The notes under the pieces are model-generated. The model was given only the letters and a program-made list of their open reading frames with translations, was not told the DNA's origin and did no database searches. A stretch of DNA of 64,000 nucleotides, from NCBI GenBank assembly GCA_025093555.1, contig JAIWNF010000028.1:612406-676405 (forward strand), written 5' to 3'. Origin of the DNA: Circinella umbellata (taxonomy: Eukaryota; Mucoromycota; Mucoromycetes; Mucorales; Lichtheimiaceae). The translations under genes were made by a program, and so were the position numbers. Positions within the stretch are counted from its first letter, which is position 1, and each line of letters begins with the position of its first letter. Below, one piece after another: positions 47,401 through 59,488 of the stretch.

Positions 47401-49547
47401 CGTACGACAATAAAGCAATGCCCCGGTACTTATGTTGATATCTAATATTAATATCCAGTAAGTATCAAGTATCAAGTACTATATATATATATATATATGT
47501 CTAGTTTACATTACCATATCGATCACTCATAAGAAGAGTATATAATACAGTTTGTGCTCGATGTTGAATAAATTGGCTTGACTTTCCAGTTTTCAATTCA
47601 AGTGGGGCTGTTATTAATTTTCCATTGGGTTCCATTGCCATTTCAACGGAAACATCCACCATACCCTTTAAACCATACGTTGGACTCCATAAATGTTCTT
47701 CTACATCAAGCACCTTGGTTAAAGCAATATTTTTACATCCAAGTCTTTGTCCAACGTTAGGTCCTAAATCACTTGAGATCGTAGCATCTTTTCTTGGTTT
47801 TGATCCAACATATGTATCTCCAAATGATTTAATAAAAGGAATAGTTTTTTCTAGAATATCCAATGCCATGGCTTCATCTTGTTTAATCGCAATTAATTCG
47901 TCCAGTGATGAATGTACAGCACGTTCTGCTTGTTCTCGAAGATTTTCAAGACTGAAATTATTCGATTTTAATGCACTTTGAAAAATAAGATGGATCAAAT
48001 TGCCATGAACCAAAGCTTCAGTATAATCACCCAGTGTTTTTACTTTTTGTTGTAATACGGATTTACGTAGACAGATAAGACTTGAAGCAACAGCCGTACT
48101 GGATATAAGACGATCAGGATGAATAATAAAGTACCCATGATTATTATCAATGATCATATCATTGCTCAGTTTTTTGTCAGTGCCAACAGGTATATGAACA
48201 ATATCTCCTACTTGAACATGTGTTTGAATCCAATCATCACGTAATCGTACAAGGGCAGGTAAAGTATGTATATCATCGAGTAATTGTATAACCTATTTAT
48301 TATATTTATATAATATGACAGATTAGTTCTTTTGTTTTTTTTTTGTTTTTTGGAGCAAAAATAAAATAAAATATATCTATTGAGTACTTTTTCTGACATG
48401 AATCCTATATCACCATTGCGATATTGTCCCATATGAATATTAGCTACCATATACCGTCCATATCGTAAAGGTTGGGTGCTTATCTAGATAATGACAATCC
48501 AAAAAAAAAAGAAAAAAATGATCAGCTAAAAAAAATGTCGAGAACAATTTTTTCTTTGTAAAAAGAAAAAAAAGGGCATATGTACATTATCTTGTTTTAT
48601 AGATGTATTTTCGGTTTGCTGAGCGTTACTAGGTAACGGTTCATCAAGTAAATCAAAGGGTATATCATCACCAAACATGTCATCATCATCATCATCATCC
48701 TCATCCTCATCCTCATCATCATTGTCATTGTCATTATCAAAGCCAATACTTCCATCAGTTGGTAACTGTGATACTGGATTATTTGAGGATGATGCTATCG
48801 TTGGTTGTTGTTGTTGTAATGGCGATACTACAGAGTTCTTCGATATTGATGGTGATACTACAGCTTCCTTTGATAATGATGATGGTAATACTACTGTCAA
48901 TGGTAAATGTAATGGTGATTGTGATTTTTTGTTTTCTCTTTGATTAGCTACAAGTAATGCTTCAATATCATCCATCGGTATTTCATCTCCAAACATAGAA
49001 TCACTATCCATTGATTTCATGGAATCCTCGTTTGGTTTTTGACTATTACTTGTAATACAAAGGTCTGGTGTAATTGAATATTGTATTTCATTGTTAGGGT
49101 TACCATTGGTAATCAAATGCCGTCGTTCATTATCCAACTTTTGCCAAAAACGTTGCTGTATTTCTCGAGGTTGTAATTTACCATCCTGAAATAGATCACG
49201 ATTAGGACTGATCCATTGTTCATTACTATTATTATAAGTTTTAAAAGGAAGAAATTGATCTGAATAGAATGTTCGTTTGACCTAATGTTATGGAATTTAA
49301 TGTAGACTTTTTTTTTTACTTTGAAAATGCTGGTAAAGAGCTGTCAGATAGTTGCAGTTCAGATCGGTCGCCCGTTGCTATTCAATATACATAATATATA
49401 GAAAGACACTAAGTTTGTTAATTGCTCCAAGTCTATTTATATATATATATATTAAAAATATGATTATTAAGCATTACTTTTTTGTCTCTTATTTAATTTG
49501 GCAGTTGGTGAAGTATAAGCATTGTTTTTACTCGATTTACGATACAT
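44465..49547 (-). CDS. DNA2: DNA replication helicase/nuclease DNA2
   Basis: Thirteen exons: 49547-49478, 49259-48586, 48483-48388, 48292-47515, 47441-47036, 46919-46399, 46302-46109, 46010-45889, 45796-45658, 45581-45292, 45210-44913, 44848-44702 and 44626-44465; 1298 residues. The N-terminal ~250 residues are acidic and disordered. The RecB-type nuclease follows: [23 protein letters not shown] with catalytic Glu and Lys, and Fe-S cluster cysteines in SLICLRKS and [13 protein letters not shown]. Superfamily 1 helicase motifs: [11 protein letters not shown] (Walker A), CIIDEASQ (II), [10 protein letters not shown] (III), [18 protein letters not shown] (V) and VAFTRAKSK (VI). DNA2 trims long flaps in Okazaki fragments and resects breaks. 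The first intron acceptor is the least certain junction: CAG at 49260 keeps phase, the nearer TAG does not. Confidence 0.95.
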
Positions 49548-50209
49548 GCTTATTTTTAGATAGTTGACTAGTAATAATAATAAAATAAGAGATTTGTTAT
49601 GCGCTATAAACGCGTTACACCACCTTTTTATTATTTTTTTAACAAATTTAATGAACGCGTTACACACGCGTATAAATTAAGGTACAAGGTACGAAAAAAA
49701 CAGTATATTATGGTCCCATTGTTGCTATGATACAACTCATAAGAATAAAAACGTCACCATAGTTTTATGAAAAGAAAAAGTTGTATCTAGAGAATAAGAA
49801 AAGAATTTATGTTTATTGTCAATATCACTGATTTACATGTAATATCAACTAGCACATATAAATTTACTATGTTCTGTAATAGTTTGATCAATGTAGTCAT
49901 ACTTATATCAGAGATATATCTATGTAGTAATGTAAATACGAGGCTCTAACAATAAGTGCGTATGTAATAATAAGACATCATATCTTTTTGCAAATGAGGT
50001 ACAAAACGGTAAATAAATTTGGAACAAACAATCACCATAACAATCTAATCACCAACTCCAACCTATACTGTAATTAATCCGCTATTTATTTTTTCGCTCT
50101 CTGTGTGTCCCACATATTCTCAATATTTTTAATATAATAATAATATTAATTTTCATTTATTTGTTTGATTGTATACAACTATATAAGCTACAGAATATTC
50201 ATCGTCTAT
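49548..50209. other. Intergenic between DNA2 start and BCS1-like 3' end
   Basis: AT-rich with no open frame of interest. Two ACGCGT sites lie close to the DNA2 start (49609 and 49655). ACGCGT is the MCB element bound by MBF at replication genes in yeasts, so these are plausible DNA2 promoter sites; this is inference. Confidence 0.45.
49609..49660. promoter_or_regulatory. Pair of ACGCGT (MCB-like) sites upstream of DNA2
   Basis: Two palindromic ACGCGT hexamers (about 49609-49614 and 49655-49660), separated by 40 bp, and a third near-match (ACACGCGT) at about 49665, 60-120 bp upstream of the DNA2 start. In ascomycete yeasts ACGCGT is the MBF site that drives G1/S genes including replication factors. 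Such GC-containing palindromes are rare in this AT-rich window, so clustering before DNA2 is notable. Conservation of MBF specificity in this fungus is assumed, not shown. Confidence 0.5.
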
Positions 50210-52888
50210 CTATAGGCTACTAGTAACGCCATTTGGTAAAGGTGATGCTGGTGGTGACGGAGCTCCCGCACCATTAGTGTCAGCGACATCAGATTTTTCG
50301 GCAGTTTTATCTTCCGTATCTTCAGTATCATCCTTCTTTTGTTCTTTTTCTTTGCTTCTTTCTTCTTTTTCCTTTTTCTTTTGTTCCTCTATTTTCTTCT
50401 TGGCAATTTCTTCCATCATTTGTTCTTCTTCACCAGTTTCCATGTGTATCTTCTCAAATAGATTTTTAACATAGTCCCTATCCATCAACAGCGTCAAGTC
50501 AATTTGAAAAGGTTGATATTCGTCCTCTTCTTTCTCTTTTTCTTCCCCATTATCAACTTGTTGCTTGATTTCGTCACTATCTTTCAAATCTTTTGTATTT
50601 ATCGATACATTCATAGCCCTATCATGACTCTTACTGATCTCCTGTTCTTTTTGTTGTTTATAATATTCAATCTCTTTCTCCTTTTCGTATTCGAGGAAAA
50701 ACTTTTGAAGAGTTGCAGTCGTTAAGTCTTGATTCAGGCTTCGTATATGTGACACAAATACTTTAGCAATTTTTTGTAATTCGGGATTCTCTTCACGCGC
50801 TTCTGGGTCTATTGTTTGTTCCCCTTTGCCAAAAAAGCGCCAAAACATTTCATTGATTTGATAATCGTCAGCATAGGTCAAGTAATAAATCTGATCGACA
50901 CGTCCAGGTCGTTTGACTGCCCTGCCAATTTTATTAATGTTGTTACATGTGAGGAATACCACTATTATATTTTTGAGTAAAATAATAATGTTATGACAGA
51001 ATGAAGTAAGCACCATAAAATCGACTCATTTTTATTTATTCAATTATTATTCTAATTCGAAAGAAAACAAAAAGAGAGTAGTTCTTATCAACTTACATGA
51101 TCCTTCCGGCGTATTAATACCATCCAGTGCATTTAAAAGACCAGCTGTAATAAGAATAAAATAGATAATTTGAAGTTGATGTTATACTGTGAGCTATTTT
51201 AAGAACATAGTAAGACGAAATATGGCAATAAAAAAAACAGTAAATAATAATAGTATACCTTCTGTAATTTTCGACATGCCAGAGAACCTAGAACCTCCAT
51301 TGCGTTCAGATTCTTGTGAATCTTTTGTAATATGAGAACGATCAAAATCTTCCATAACAATAACTGAATTGGCAGGCACTCTAGTAAGCATTGAGAGAAA
51401 CCCATCATCATCTAAACTAGCAACCAAACTAATGTAAGCAATATTCAATCTTAACTTTTCGGCTAATCCTTTGATAAATGAAGTTTTGCCTATAAAAATG
51501 CATTACATAAATATATATTTATATATGTAAGTACATAACAAGCCCATTTTGATACGTATACTATGAATAATAATAATATTAAAGACAACGAATGGTAATA
51601 AAGATAACTAACCTGTTCCAGGTGGTCCATGAAGAATCACTGCATGTCGATAAGGAATTCCGCGCATAGCATACTTTTTAGCTGATCCCAAAAACTTTTG
51701 TACATCTATCATAAAGAAGTTATATAAGATACGTTAATTTAGTCTTGATAAGTACAGAGACAATATATATATATATGATAATTTTTACCTGCCAAAATTT
51801 CTTCTTTTTGATTTTCACGAAGTACAATTGAGTCATATCTTCGCATCTACATAATACATAATAATAGTAAATTTACTGGATGGCTGTCTATAAAAAAAGC
51901 AAATACTATATAAAAGTCAATAATATAATTACAAACCTCCTTGTTGCTAATTCTCTTCCATCCATAATCAGAATAGTGCGTTCTCATACATTGATATACT
52001 GTCAACTATTATAATAATAAGTTATAAATATATCGGTTACCAAATGATAAGCTTAATAAAAAGTTTTTTTTCCCACTTCTTCTTTCAGAAAAAAAAAACA
52101 AAAATTACCTTGTTATAATCACGGCTATAAATAGTATTTAGCCAATCTTGAATAATAGATCGAAGTTTTTCAACGTTTTGACCACGCATACTATATAATT
52201 CGTTGTTAACGTTTCTCTTTGAAAAAAATCATACAGAAAAAAAAAGGAAAAAGAAACACTATTTTAACAAACCTTATATGGAAACATTCTTGACTTCGTT
52301 GAAGCAGAGAACTTAAATCCAAATTAAATCCTTTCAATCCATTACCAGACGTTTCTCCATTTTCTATGTTTCTCATTTCCCGTTTAACCCAAATCTTTTG
52401 TCCATTATGCCATACAATTTGTAGTGATCCAGTTCCTAATCATTGATTTTCATCAACATTTCATATGTCATATACATGAGATAATTTATTCATTTTATAT
52501 TGTTTTTTTTCTTGTTTTATTTCTATAATAAACTTACTTGGCAAGAAAGATATTTGAGGCGTAGGAGTTGATGACTCTTCATCAAAATAGTTACGAGGAT
52601 GATGTCCAGAATCTTGATCTTTTGTAATACCCTGAACATGTCTTAATCTTTTGTTAAGCGCGAGTTCTTCTTGTTCTGCTACATATTGTCCAATTTGAAA
52701 ATAGATTGATTCTTCTTGATTAATAATGACAGAAACATATATTTTTTCAATAATATAAATATATATTCCAGGATAAATCCATCCGTAAATTGTTGAAAGA
52801 ATACGTGCTATATATATCAGTTAGTAAAAATCAAAGATGGCTGTATCATATCACTCTTTTTCTCTTTTTCTCATATTCACAATTAGAT

Positions 52889-52925
<37 letters not shown>

Positions 52926-53147
52926 CTACATACGTATTGTTGATAAACAAAGCATTGCTATCATGGATTGTACAACAGGAGCATACGATGCGTTCTCATC
53001 AGACAAACTTGCTATCCATTGAATGCTTTCCCTATTAGTGGATATGGTAGAATTTACAGAGCCATCAGAAGTAGCTGAGAATGGATGTTGAAATGTACTA
53101 GTAAGAGCAAAAAACTCTGTGATAAAGCCATCTAAAAGAAAACTCAT
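50210..53147 (-). CDS. BCS1-type mitochondrial AAA ATPase with long charged C-terminus
   Basis: Ten exons: 53147-52934, 52807-52538, 52435-52273, 52190-52109, 52005-51937, 51845-51789, 51705-51613, 51489-51259, 51144-51097 and 50959-50210; 658 residues. A hydrophobic segment (about residues 58-95, SMIAMLCLSTI and YGWIYPGIYIYIIEKIY) precedes a BCS1_N-type domain. The AAA core has HAVILHGPPGTGKTSF (Walker A), SVIVMEDFDR (Walker B), VFLTCNN (sensor 1) and RPGRVDQ (arginine finger). Yeast Bcs1 (456 residues) moves the Rieske protein across the inner membrane. This protein is about 200 residues longer, with a K/E-rich coiled-coil tail, so it may be one of the fungal Bcs1-like paralogues with another client. 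The start chosen is the Met of MSFLLDGF; an in-frame Met lies 38 codons upstream. Confidence 0.88.
52892..52921. repeat. (AT)n microsatellite
   Basis: About fourteen AT units in the first intron of the BCS1-like gene. Confidence 0.85.
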
Positions 53148-54214
53148 AACGGGAAAAATGGAGTATTGAAATAAATAAAAGGATAAGAAACGAAAGAAAA
53201 TTGTATTATGAATACTGTATTTATATACAAAAAGTGAACGGACTTTTATTTTATAACGCATAAACTAACTATTTGCTGCGCCGAGCAAAAAAAAAAAGAA
53301 TGGATAAAGGATGTGTGCGTCACTGTACACTTCAATGACTATTATTTGTTTACTTTTTGTGTTCCTGTTTTGAGTGAAAAGATTCTTGCTTATACCCAGG
53401 CTTTTCTTTTTTGGGAGGTGGGGATGATCACTTGATTTATTTTATTGTTTCATCATCTTCAGAGGATACATAAAAACAAGGAAAAAAGGTGCCTCGGTCG
53501 AAAAATAAGAAGAAAAAAAGTGCTTCAAAAAATTAAAATGAAAGTTGATATAACTCTAATTATAGACCTTTTTTTGCTAGTGGGGTCCCCCTCACGATCA
53601 CTTTGTGTTTTAAACAGTTTGTATAAAGTATTCAATTGATGATTACAACGTGATTGTGGCCCTTCACAATATAAAAAAGCGGCGCACACATCGTGTTCTT
53701 TTATTAAAGTTTCGAAATGACTTGTGTAAAAAAGAAACTAAGTCTAGAGCCATCATATCTTAAGATAAAAGAATGAGATAAAAATCGTTCTTCATACTAT
53801 TTATTTCTTTTGCTTCATGTTTCATAATTAAAAGTATATCAAATTTACAATAGCTATATGATTTTATATTATACAATGAAAAAAAAAACTATTAGCAGTC
53901 TTACTATACTCTACTGCGTAAAACAAATATTACATGATACAGAATAAGGTTCATGAGTCATAATAAACTCAATAACTACCATCCAGACTGTAAATGGATA
54001 ATAATGTTGTGTGTAATACGTAATATGTCAACTCACTGATGGGCTTTTACGTTTTTAAACGTGCTACCTGTAGAACCGGGGACCCTTTTTCTTTTATCAA
54101 GAATAGCACTTTTTTAATATTAGTCAACAATGGGATCACCTTATAGTCAGCAGGTTATACTAGTTCCCCGAAATAAAATACCATAAAGAAATACTTATAT
54201 AATTTTATTTCTTA
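53148..54214. other. Intergenic between BCS1-like start and foldback element
   Basis: AT-rich promoter-side sequence of the BCS1-like gene; no gene or RNA recognised. Short frames (53445-53639) lack any domain. Confidence 0.5.
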
Positions 54215-54677
54215 CAGGATTTTTCCTAATGACTGGCGGGGCTTTTTTTTCCATGATGGCAAGGCTTTTTTTTCCATGATGGCAAGGCTTTTTTTTTATT
54301 TGGCGTTGGGGGTGTATTTTGATTGGCGGTGTAATTTTCGTGATTGGCAGGAGGAATAAATTACAATGGCGGCTGTAATTTCCTGCATAATAATACTCCT
54401 TTTCCTTACCTTTTTTATTGTTCACTTTACTCATGAACATCAATAAAGACGCCCAGCAACCTGATATTGCTTGGTGTTTATCACAATCTAACAATCTATC
54501 GCTCAAAATCTTTGCAACGCATTTCAACTATCATGATAAATGCCTTGCCAACAACAGATACACGGACACTTTATTCTCAAGGTCATTCGAAACTGTTCAA
54601 ACCGAAAACAATTAGCAGTTGCCTTCAAATCATGGAAAGGTTCTGATGAAGAAAAGCTCTTCTGGGCAAAAAAAGGT
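54215..54677 (+). repeat. Left terminal inverted repeat of the foldback element
   Basis: 463 bp, GC content higher than its flanks, inverted against 55613-56052. Contains a tandem pair of a 23 bp unit (54241-54263 and 54264-54286; GCTTTTTTTTCCATGATGG core) that is single in the right repeat. Includes an open frame (54418-54615) that is repeated in the right copy on the other strand, so its conservation reflects the duplication and not selection. Confidence 0.85.
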
Positions 54678-55612
54678 GTCAAGACTCAAAAGATCATTTC
54701 ACAAGCAAAATTGACAAGTGATGGAATGCTACAGCCGAACAATATGGATTGAAAGTTGGTCGTGTTTTGAGAAGATCAAAATCAGAGGGTGATTTGTAAG
54801 TAAAAGTCTATAATCTACTTGTAACTGCTGTTTTTCTTTTGTAACTATTGATTACTGAGACTTTTATGAAAATAGCAATGAAGGCGATGGTGGTAGTAGT
54901 TCTAGTAGTAGCGATAATAAACGATCGGATTCTCAAGCAAGTCACATTGACAATGATAATACTGGTACTAAGCGTTCTGCTGATTCATTAACTGATTCCA
55001 AGCAAAACGTACCAAAACAAAAGTGAGTATATAAAAAACAGTGATATAATTATGCTGTAAACGTCACTGTAACAGTTTATTAAATTTTTAATAGAAGGAT
55101 ATATCCAATACACCAATCCATCTTGAAGAATTTGAGCAAACATTTCAAAGTATGAATGGACCAAAATGGAAACTTAAATGCAGTAGTCGTTACGTGGAAA
55201 ACGTGTTGTATCAATATGGGAAAGGGTTGGAAAACGAGCAGTAAGTACTTTCAATAGCTATATATTATGTATATAGTTTATATAAATATATATATCTTAA
55301 ATTATGATACTGATATATTGAATCTACTAGCCTCTGTCACTCGTTCGTAGTTGACCCATGGGACAAATCATACCGAGCACATGACGCATTTACAGACAAT
55401 GAAATTGCCGAAATTAAGTCAACAAACAAGAAAATGCTCCCTCAAATGCCGGATGAATTGTTCACATACTTAAAGTTATATAAAAAGGTAAGTTGAGCCG
55501 AAATCGATGTCTGATAACGCTTGGTAGCAGCTCATACTGATGATGCGTATCGACTTTTAGGCCACTACCTTTCAACAAGCTCGAGATCTTATTTTTACTC
55601 AACAGCCATGGG
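54678..55612 (+). pseudogene. Fragments of an unrecognised intron-containing gene inside the foldback element
   Basis: Plus-strand exon-like pieces separated by AT-rich introns with good splice sites. (a) NATAEQYGLKVGRVLRRSKS ending at a GTAAGT near 54798. (b) NEGDGGSSSSSSDNKRSDSQ to the donor GTGAGT near 55023. (c) TPIHLEEFEQTFQSMNGPKW with SRYVENVLYQYGKGLENE to GTAAGT near 55243. (d) LCHSFVVDPWDKSYRAHDAF with MLPQMPDELFTYLKLYKK to GTAAGT near 55490. Pieces c and d join in phase. The 5' part begins in the left repeat (VAFKSWKGSDEEKLFWAKKG) but needs a frameshift to reach (a), and the b/c join needs a weaker donor. Downstream sequence runs into the right repeat without a recognisable end. I do not recognise the protein family. 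It is probably a captured, damaged host gene or the element's own decayed gene. Confidence 0.5.
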
Positions 55613-56052
55613 ACCTTTTTTTGCCCAGAAGAGCTTTTCTTCATCAGAACCTTTCCATGATTTGAAGGCAACTGCTAATTGTTTTCGGTTTGAACAGTTT
55701 CGAATGACCTTGAGAATAAAGTGTCCGTGTATCTGTTGTTGGCAAGGCATTTATCATGATAGTTGAAATGCGTTGCAAAGATTTTGAGCGATAGATTGTT
55801 AGATTGTGATAAACACCAAGCAATATCAGGTTGCTGGGCGTCTTTATTGATGTTCATGAGTAAAGTGAACAATAAAAAAGGCAAGGAGAAGGAGTATTAT
55901 TATGCAGGAAATTACAGCCGCCATTGTAATTTATTCCTCCTGCCAATCACGAAAATTACACCGCCAATCAAAATACACCCCCAACGCCAAATAAAAAAAA
56001 AGCCTTGCCATCATGGAAAAAAAAGCCCCGCCAGTCATTAGGAAAAATCCTA
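55613..56052 (-). repeat. Right terminal inverted repeat of the foldback element
   Basis: 440 bp, reverse complement of the left repeat with a few substitutions (for example CTTGCC here against CTTACC on the left) and only one copy of the 23 bp unit. Confidence 0.85.
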
Positions 56053-56785
56053 TACTAAATCACTAGTATTTATCTACTATTAAAAATTGAAAAGGATCAG
56101 TTACACAGGAGATGAAATAAATATCATTCTACATGCTTATTATTTTATATAATCGTGAGGGAAACAATGATCAAATTCCTTAAATGATTTATTTATGTGC
56201 AGATCTTTAACCCTATTCTTTTTTCTAATACCAAGGGACTTGATATATTTACTATGATAACTATTACTAGTCAAAAAACAAGTTTCCGTTATATATATAT
56301 ACGTACTTGTTAAATATAATAGGTCTATTGTTACACCAGATCATGCTTATTTAAATATTAGAAGAAATAATAAATCAAGCATATACATAGTACTCACGTA
56401 ATTGATATATTAATAGGAAATAGATAGATAAACCTAGTGATTACAAGCATTATGATTCATCATTGAATAACAAAAACCATTTATCATTTTTATATGCAGC
56501 TTAGCTTTTTATTTTTCAGATATCAGTATGAGAGATAAAAACTCCTTGATAAGAACTCTTTTATCTCCCTTTCTTTAATAGGTCTCCCCCCCCCATAATA
56601 ATAATAATAAACTACCTAAAAAAATCATTTCTCGTTATTTTCGTTTTTTCTTTTTCTCGTTCACATTATTATTATTATTATTATTACTTTATTCTAATTT
56701 CACAGTAGGGTGCTCAAACAGTCTGAGAAAAAAAAAAGACGAGTTCATAAATTACGACGATCTTGGAAATCGTCAAGGCATCATT
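56053..56785. other. Intergenic between the foldback element and the B56 gene
   Basis: AT-rich promoter region of the B56 gene; contains a C8 run near 56587, (ATA)n near 56600-56611 and (ATT)n near 56666-56685. No gene. Confidence 0.5.
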
Positions 56786-59312
56786 ATGTTTAAGGGCTTC
56801 AAGAATGCAGTGAGTTTTATTATAATTAATTGTCCCTTTATGTGTGTGTTTTCTTATGGGTTTCGTCAATTGATCTTTTATTAATTAACAAAACTATTTC
56901 TATATAAAAGCTTTCTGGAGGTTCAATCACTACCCCATTTCAGTTACAAAATCAACAGCAATCATCTCTAATTACCAATGAAATACTATCTAATGTCAAT
57001 AATGAATCAGCACCACAGCAACAACATCATGTAAGTCGTATATATACAATCCGTTTACCTCTTCTTTTACCATATAATTTTATTTTCATGCATTAATCTA
57101 CAAAACCTATTTTCATTCACAGCCAGAAGATTTGGTACAACCGCAAGGATTATCGTCAATATCTGCTAATAATAATAATACTACATCAAATATCACAGCA
57201 ACAAAAATAACAGCAATGATTCCTCCCATGATGAGTAGATCTACACCAAAAGATACAGTAATAGTTCAAAAAATTCCACGACGTCAAAAATCTTCTAAAT
57301 ATTATATTTATCAAAAAGTAGACCTTGAAGAATATCCAAATTTTCATGGTAAATATTATTACACATTATTATATCACGTAGATCAAATGCTAGATTGCTT
57401 TTAACTGATTAAAGAAATAAAATAAAACTAGAGGTGCCAGCTGTTCAACGTCATGAATTATTTATTAGAAAATTGGCTCAGTGTCAGATTTTATTTGATT
57501 TCAATGATCCATCGTCAGATTTAAAGAATAAAGAGATTAAACGAAGTGTGTTACAAGAAATTCTTGAATATGTTTCATCCACACAAGATGTTATCAATGA
57601 AACAATTTATATTAATATCACTCGTATGGTAAAGCTTATATGTTATGTTAAAAAAGAATCAATTGGTACATAACTAAAATGGTATATTATATGTACAGTT
57701 TGCTATCAATCTTTTTAGAACAATACCACCACCACAAATCTCTTTGGAACAAGAAAGTTTCGACTTGGAATTAGATGACTTTGCACTTGAAACCTCTTGG
57801 CCACATATTCAGTTAGTATATGAAATCTTTTTAAAATTCTTAGAGTCTCCAGATTTCAATATACAAATAGCCAAAAAGCATATTGATCAAAAGTTTGTTA
57901 TTCAGGTATAAATGATAATTGTATATATAGGACAGCTGAATTATATCATGTAAATATATACTTAATTACATATTTATATATTTATTAATAGCTCTTGGAG
58001 TTATTTGATACTGAAGATCCACGAGAACGTGAATTTCTTAAAACTATATTACATCGAGTTTATGGGAAATTTCTCAATCTTAGAGTATTTATTCGACGAT
58101 CTATCAATCATATCTTTTTTCAATATATTTATGAAACTGAAAGATTTAACGGAATTGCAGAGCTACTTGAAATATTGGGAAGGTGAGTGAACAAAATATA
58201 AGCTTCAATTAACTTTATATTTTATACTTGTCATATATATAAAAACATTAGTTGACTAAACAATATATATATATATGATAGCATTATTAATGGATTTGCT
58301 TTACCATTAAAAGAAGAACACAAGACATTCTTATCACGTGTACTAATTCCATTACATAAACCATCAAATCTAGTAGTATACCATCCTCAATTGGATTATT
58401 GTGTGGTACAATTTTTAGAAAAAGACTCTACATTAACCACTGAGGTAAAAAAAACAATCTTTTATTAATAAAAAATACTCAGATACTCTAACTATTAATC
58501 ATTTGTCCTCTGTTATTATAGGTTATTCTTGGTATATTACGTTATTGGCCTAAAGTCAATAGCGCAAAAGAAATAATATTACTTAATGAACTGGAAGATA
58601 TTTTAGAAGTTTCCAATCCTATGGAGTTATCCAAAGTAATGAGACCATTATTTCAGCGAATAGCTCGTTGTGTATCCAGTATACATTTCCAGGTAGGTTT
58701 AAATAAACAGTAATAACTTTATCTAGTTTACATTTGTTATATGTATTTTAGCTATTGTATATAAGTATAACTTATACACTCTTCTCTATTTTTTGTGGGG
58801 GATTGGTTATAGGTGGCAGAACGAACTCTGTATTATTGGAGCAATAATAATATTGTGTCACTGATTAATAGCAACACTGATATCGTTATGCCTATCCTCT
58901 TTCCATCATTATATAATCACGCAAAATCACATTGGAACAGGTAAACTAAAACAGAACTACTGTTTTCATGAGATAAAATAAAGTACAAAAACTAAATATA
59001 TGGGTAATTTATAGAACTATTCAAAGTTTAGTTTATTCAGCATTGAAAATGTTTATGGAAGTTGACCCAGTATTAGTTGACGAATGTGCTCTGAAATTTA
59101 GACATGACCAAGAAGAAGAGTAAGTAACCCCCCCCCATTTCACAAGAGTATTTATTTAAGCTTTAAATAAAATTTAATTTATAATTTGGTATTTTTTTTT
59201 CAGAATGAAACGTAATAGATACCGAAGAGATGTATGGACAAGATTAGAACAACAAGCAGCATCCACTGCTTTAATTACTGCAACAACAACAACAACAACA
59301 ACAGCTATATAA
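56786..59312 (+). CDS. RTS1: Protein phosphatase 2A regulatory subunit B56 (B', RTS1-like)
   Basis: Eleven exons: 56786-56809, 56911-57030, 57123-57348, 57432-57628, 57699-57905, 57992-58182, 58282-58444, 58522-58692, 58813-58940, 59015-59119 and 59204-59312; 546 residues. A disordered N-terminus (about 120 residues) precedes the HEAT-like B56 domain: [30 protein letters not shown] block [58 protein letters not shown] and [40 protein letters not shown] and [12 protein letters not shown] are also typical. B56 subunits direct PP2A to LxxIxE-bearing targets in cell cycle and stress control. The first exon is only 24 nt. Confidence 0.96.
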
Positions 59313-59488
59313 TGATATTTTTATATTTCATATTTTACTCCTATCAGTCTATTTTTTCTAACATTGTTGGCTACTACTACTACAACAACAACAATTACTA
59401 GTTCCATATTATTGCTATTATCATCCCATTATTAATATACATATAAATATATCCCTCCGTTGTTGAGGAATATATTTTATTATTATAA

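Larger units (their letters stand above)
54215..56052. mobile_element. 1.84 kb foldback DNA transposon with long terminal inverted repeats
   Basis: The two ends are inverted copies of each other: left repeat 54215-54677 and right repeat 55613-56052. Both start (C/T)AGGATTTTTCCTAATGAC going inwards, and they differ at only a few positions apart from one extra 23 bp unit on the left. The element is flanked by TA on both sides (54213-54214 and 56053-56054), fitting a Tc1/mariner-type target duplication, though two bases are weak evidence. The central 935 bp is unique and carries exon-like fragments of a gene. I see no transposase signature, so it is probably non-autonomous. High identity of the repeats suggests recent insertion or gene conversion. 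Confidence 0.8.

Noticed and set aside
54195..54527. Minus- and plus-strand ORFs of 65-110 residues inside the foldback repeats
   Set aside because: They recur in both repeats only because the DNA is duplicated; no domain or codon signal supports them.
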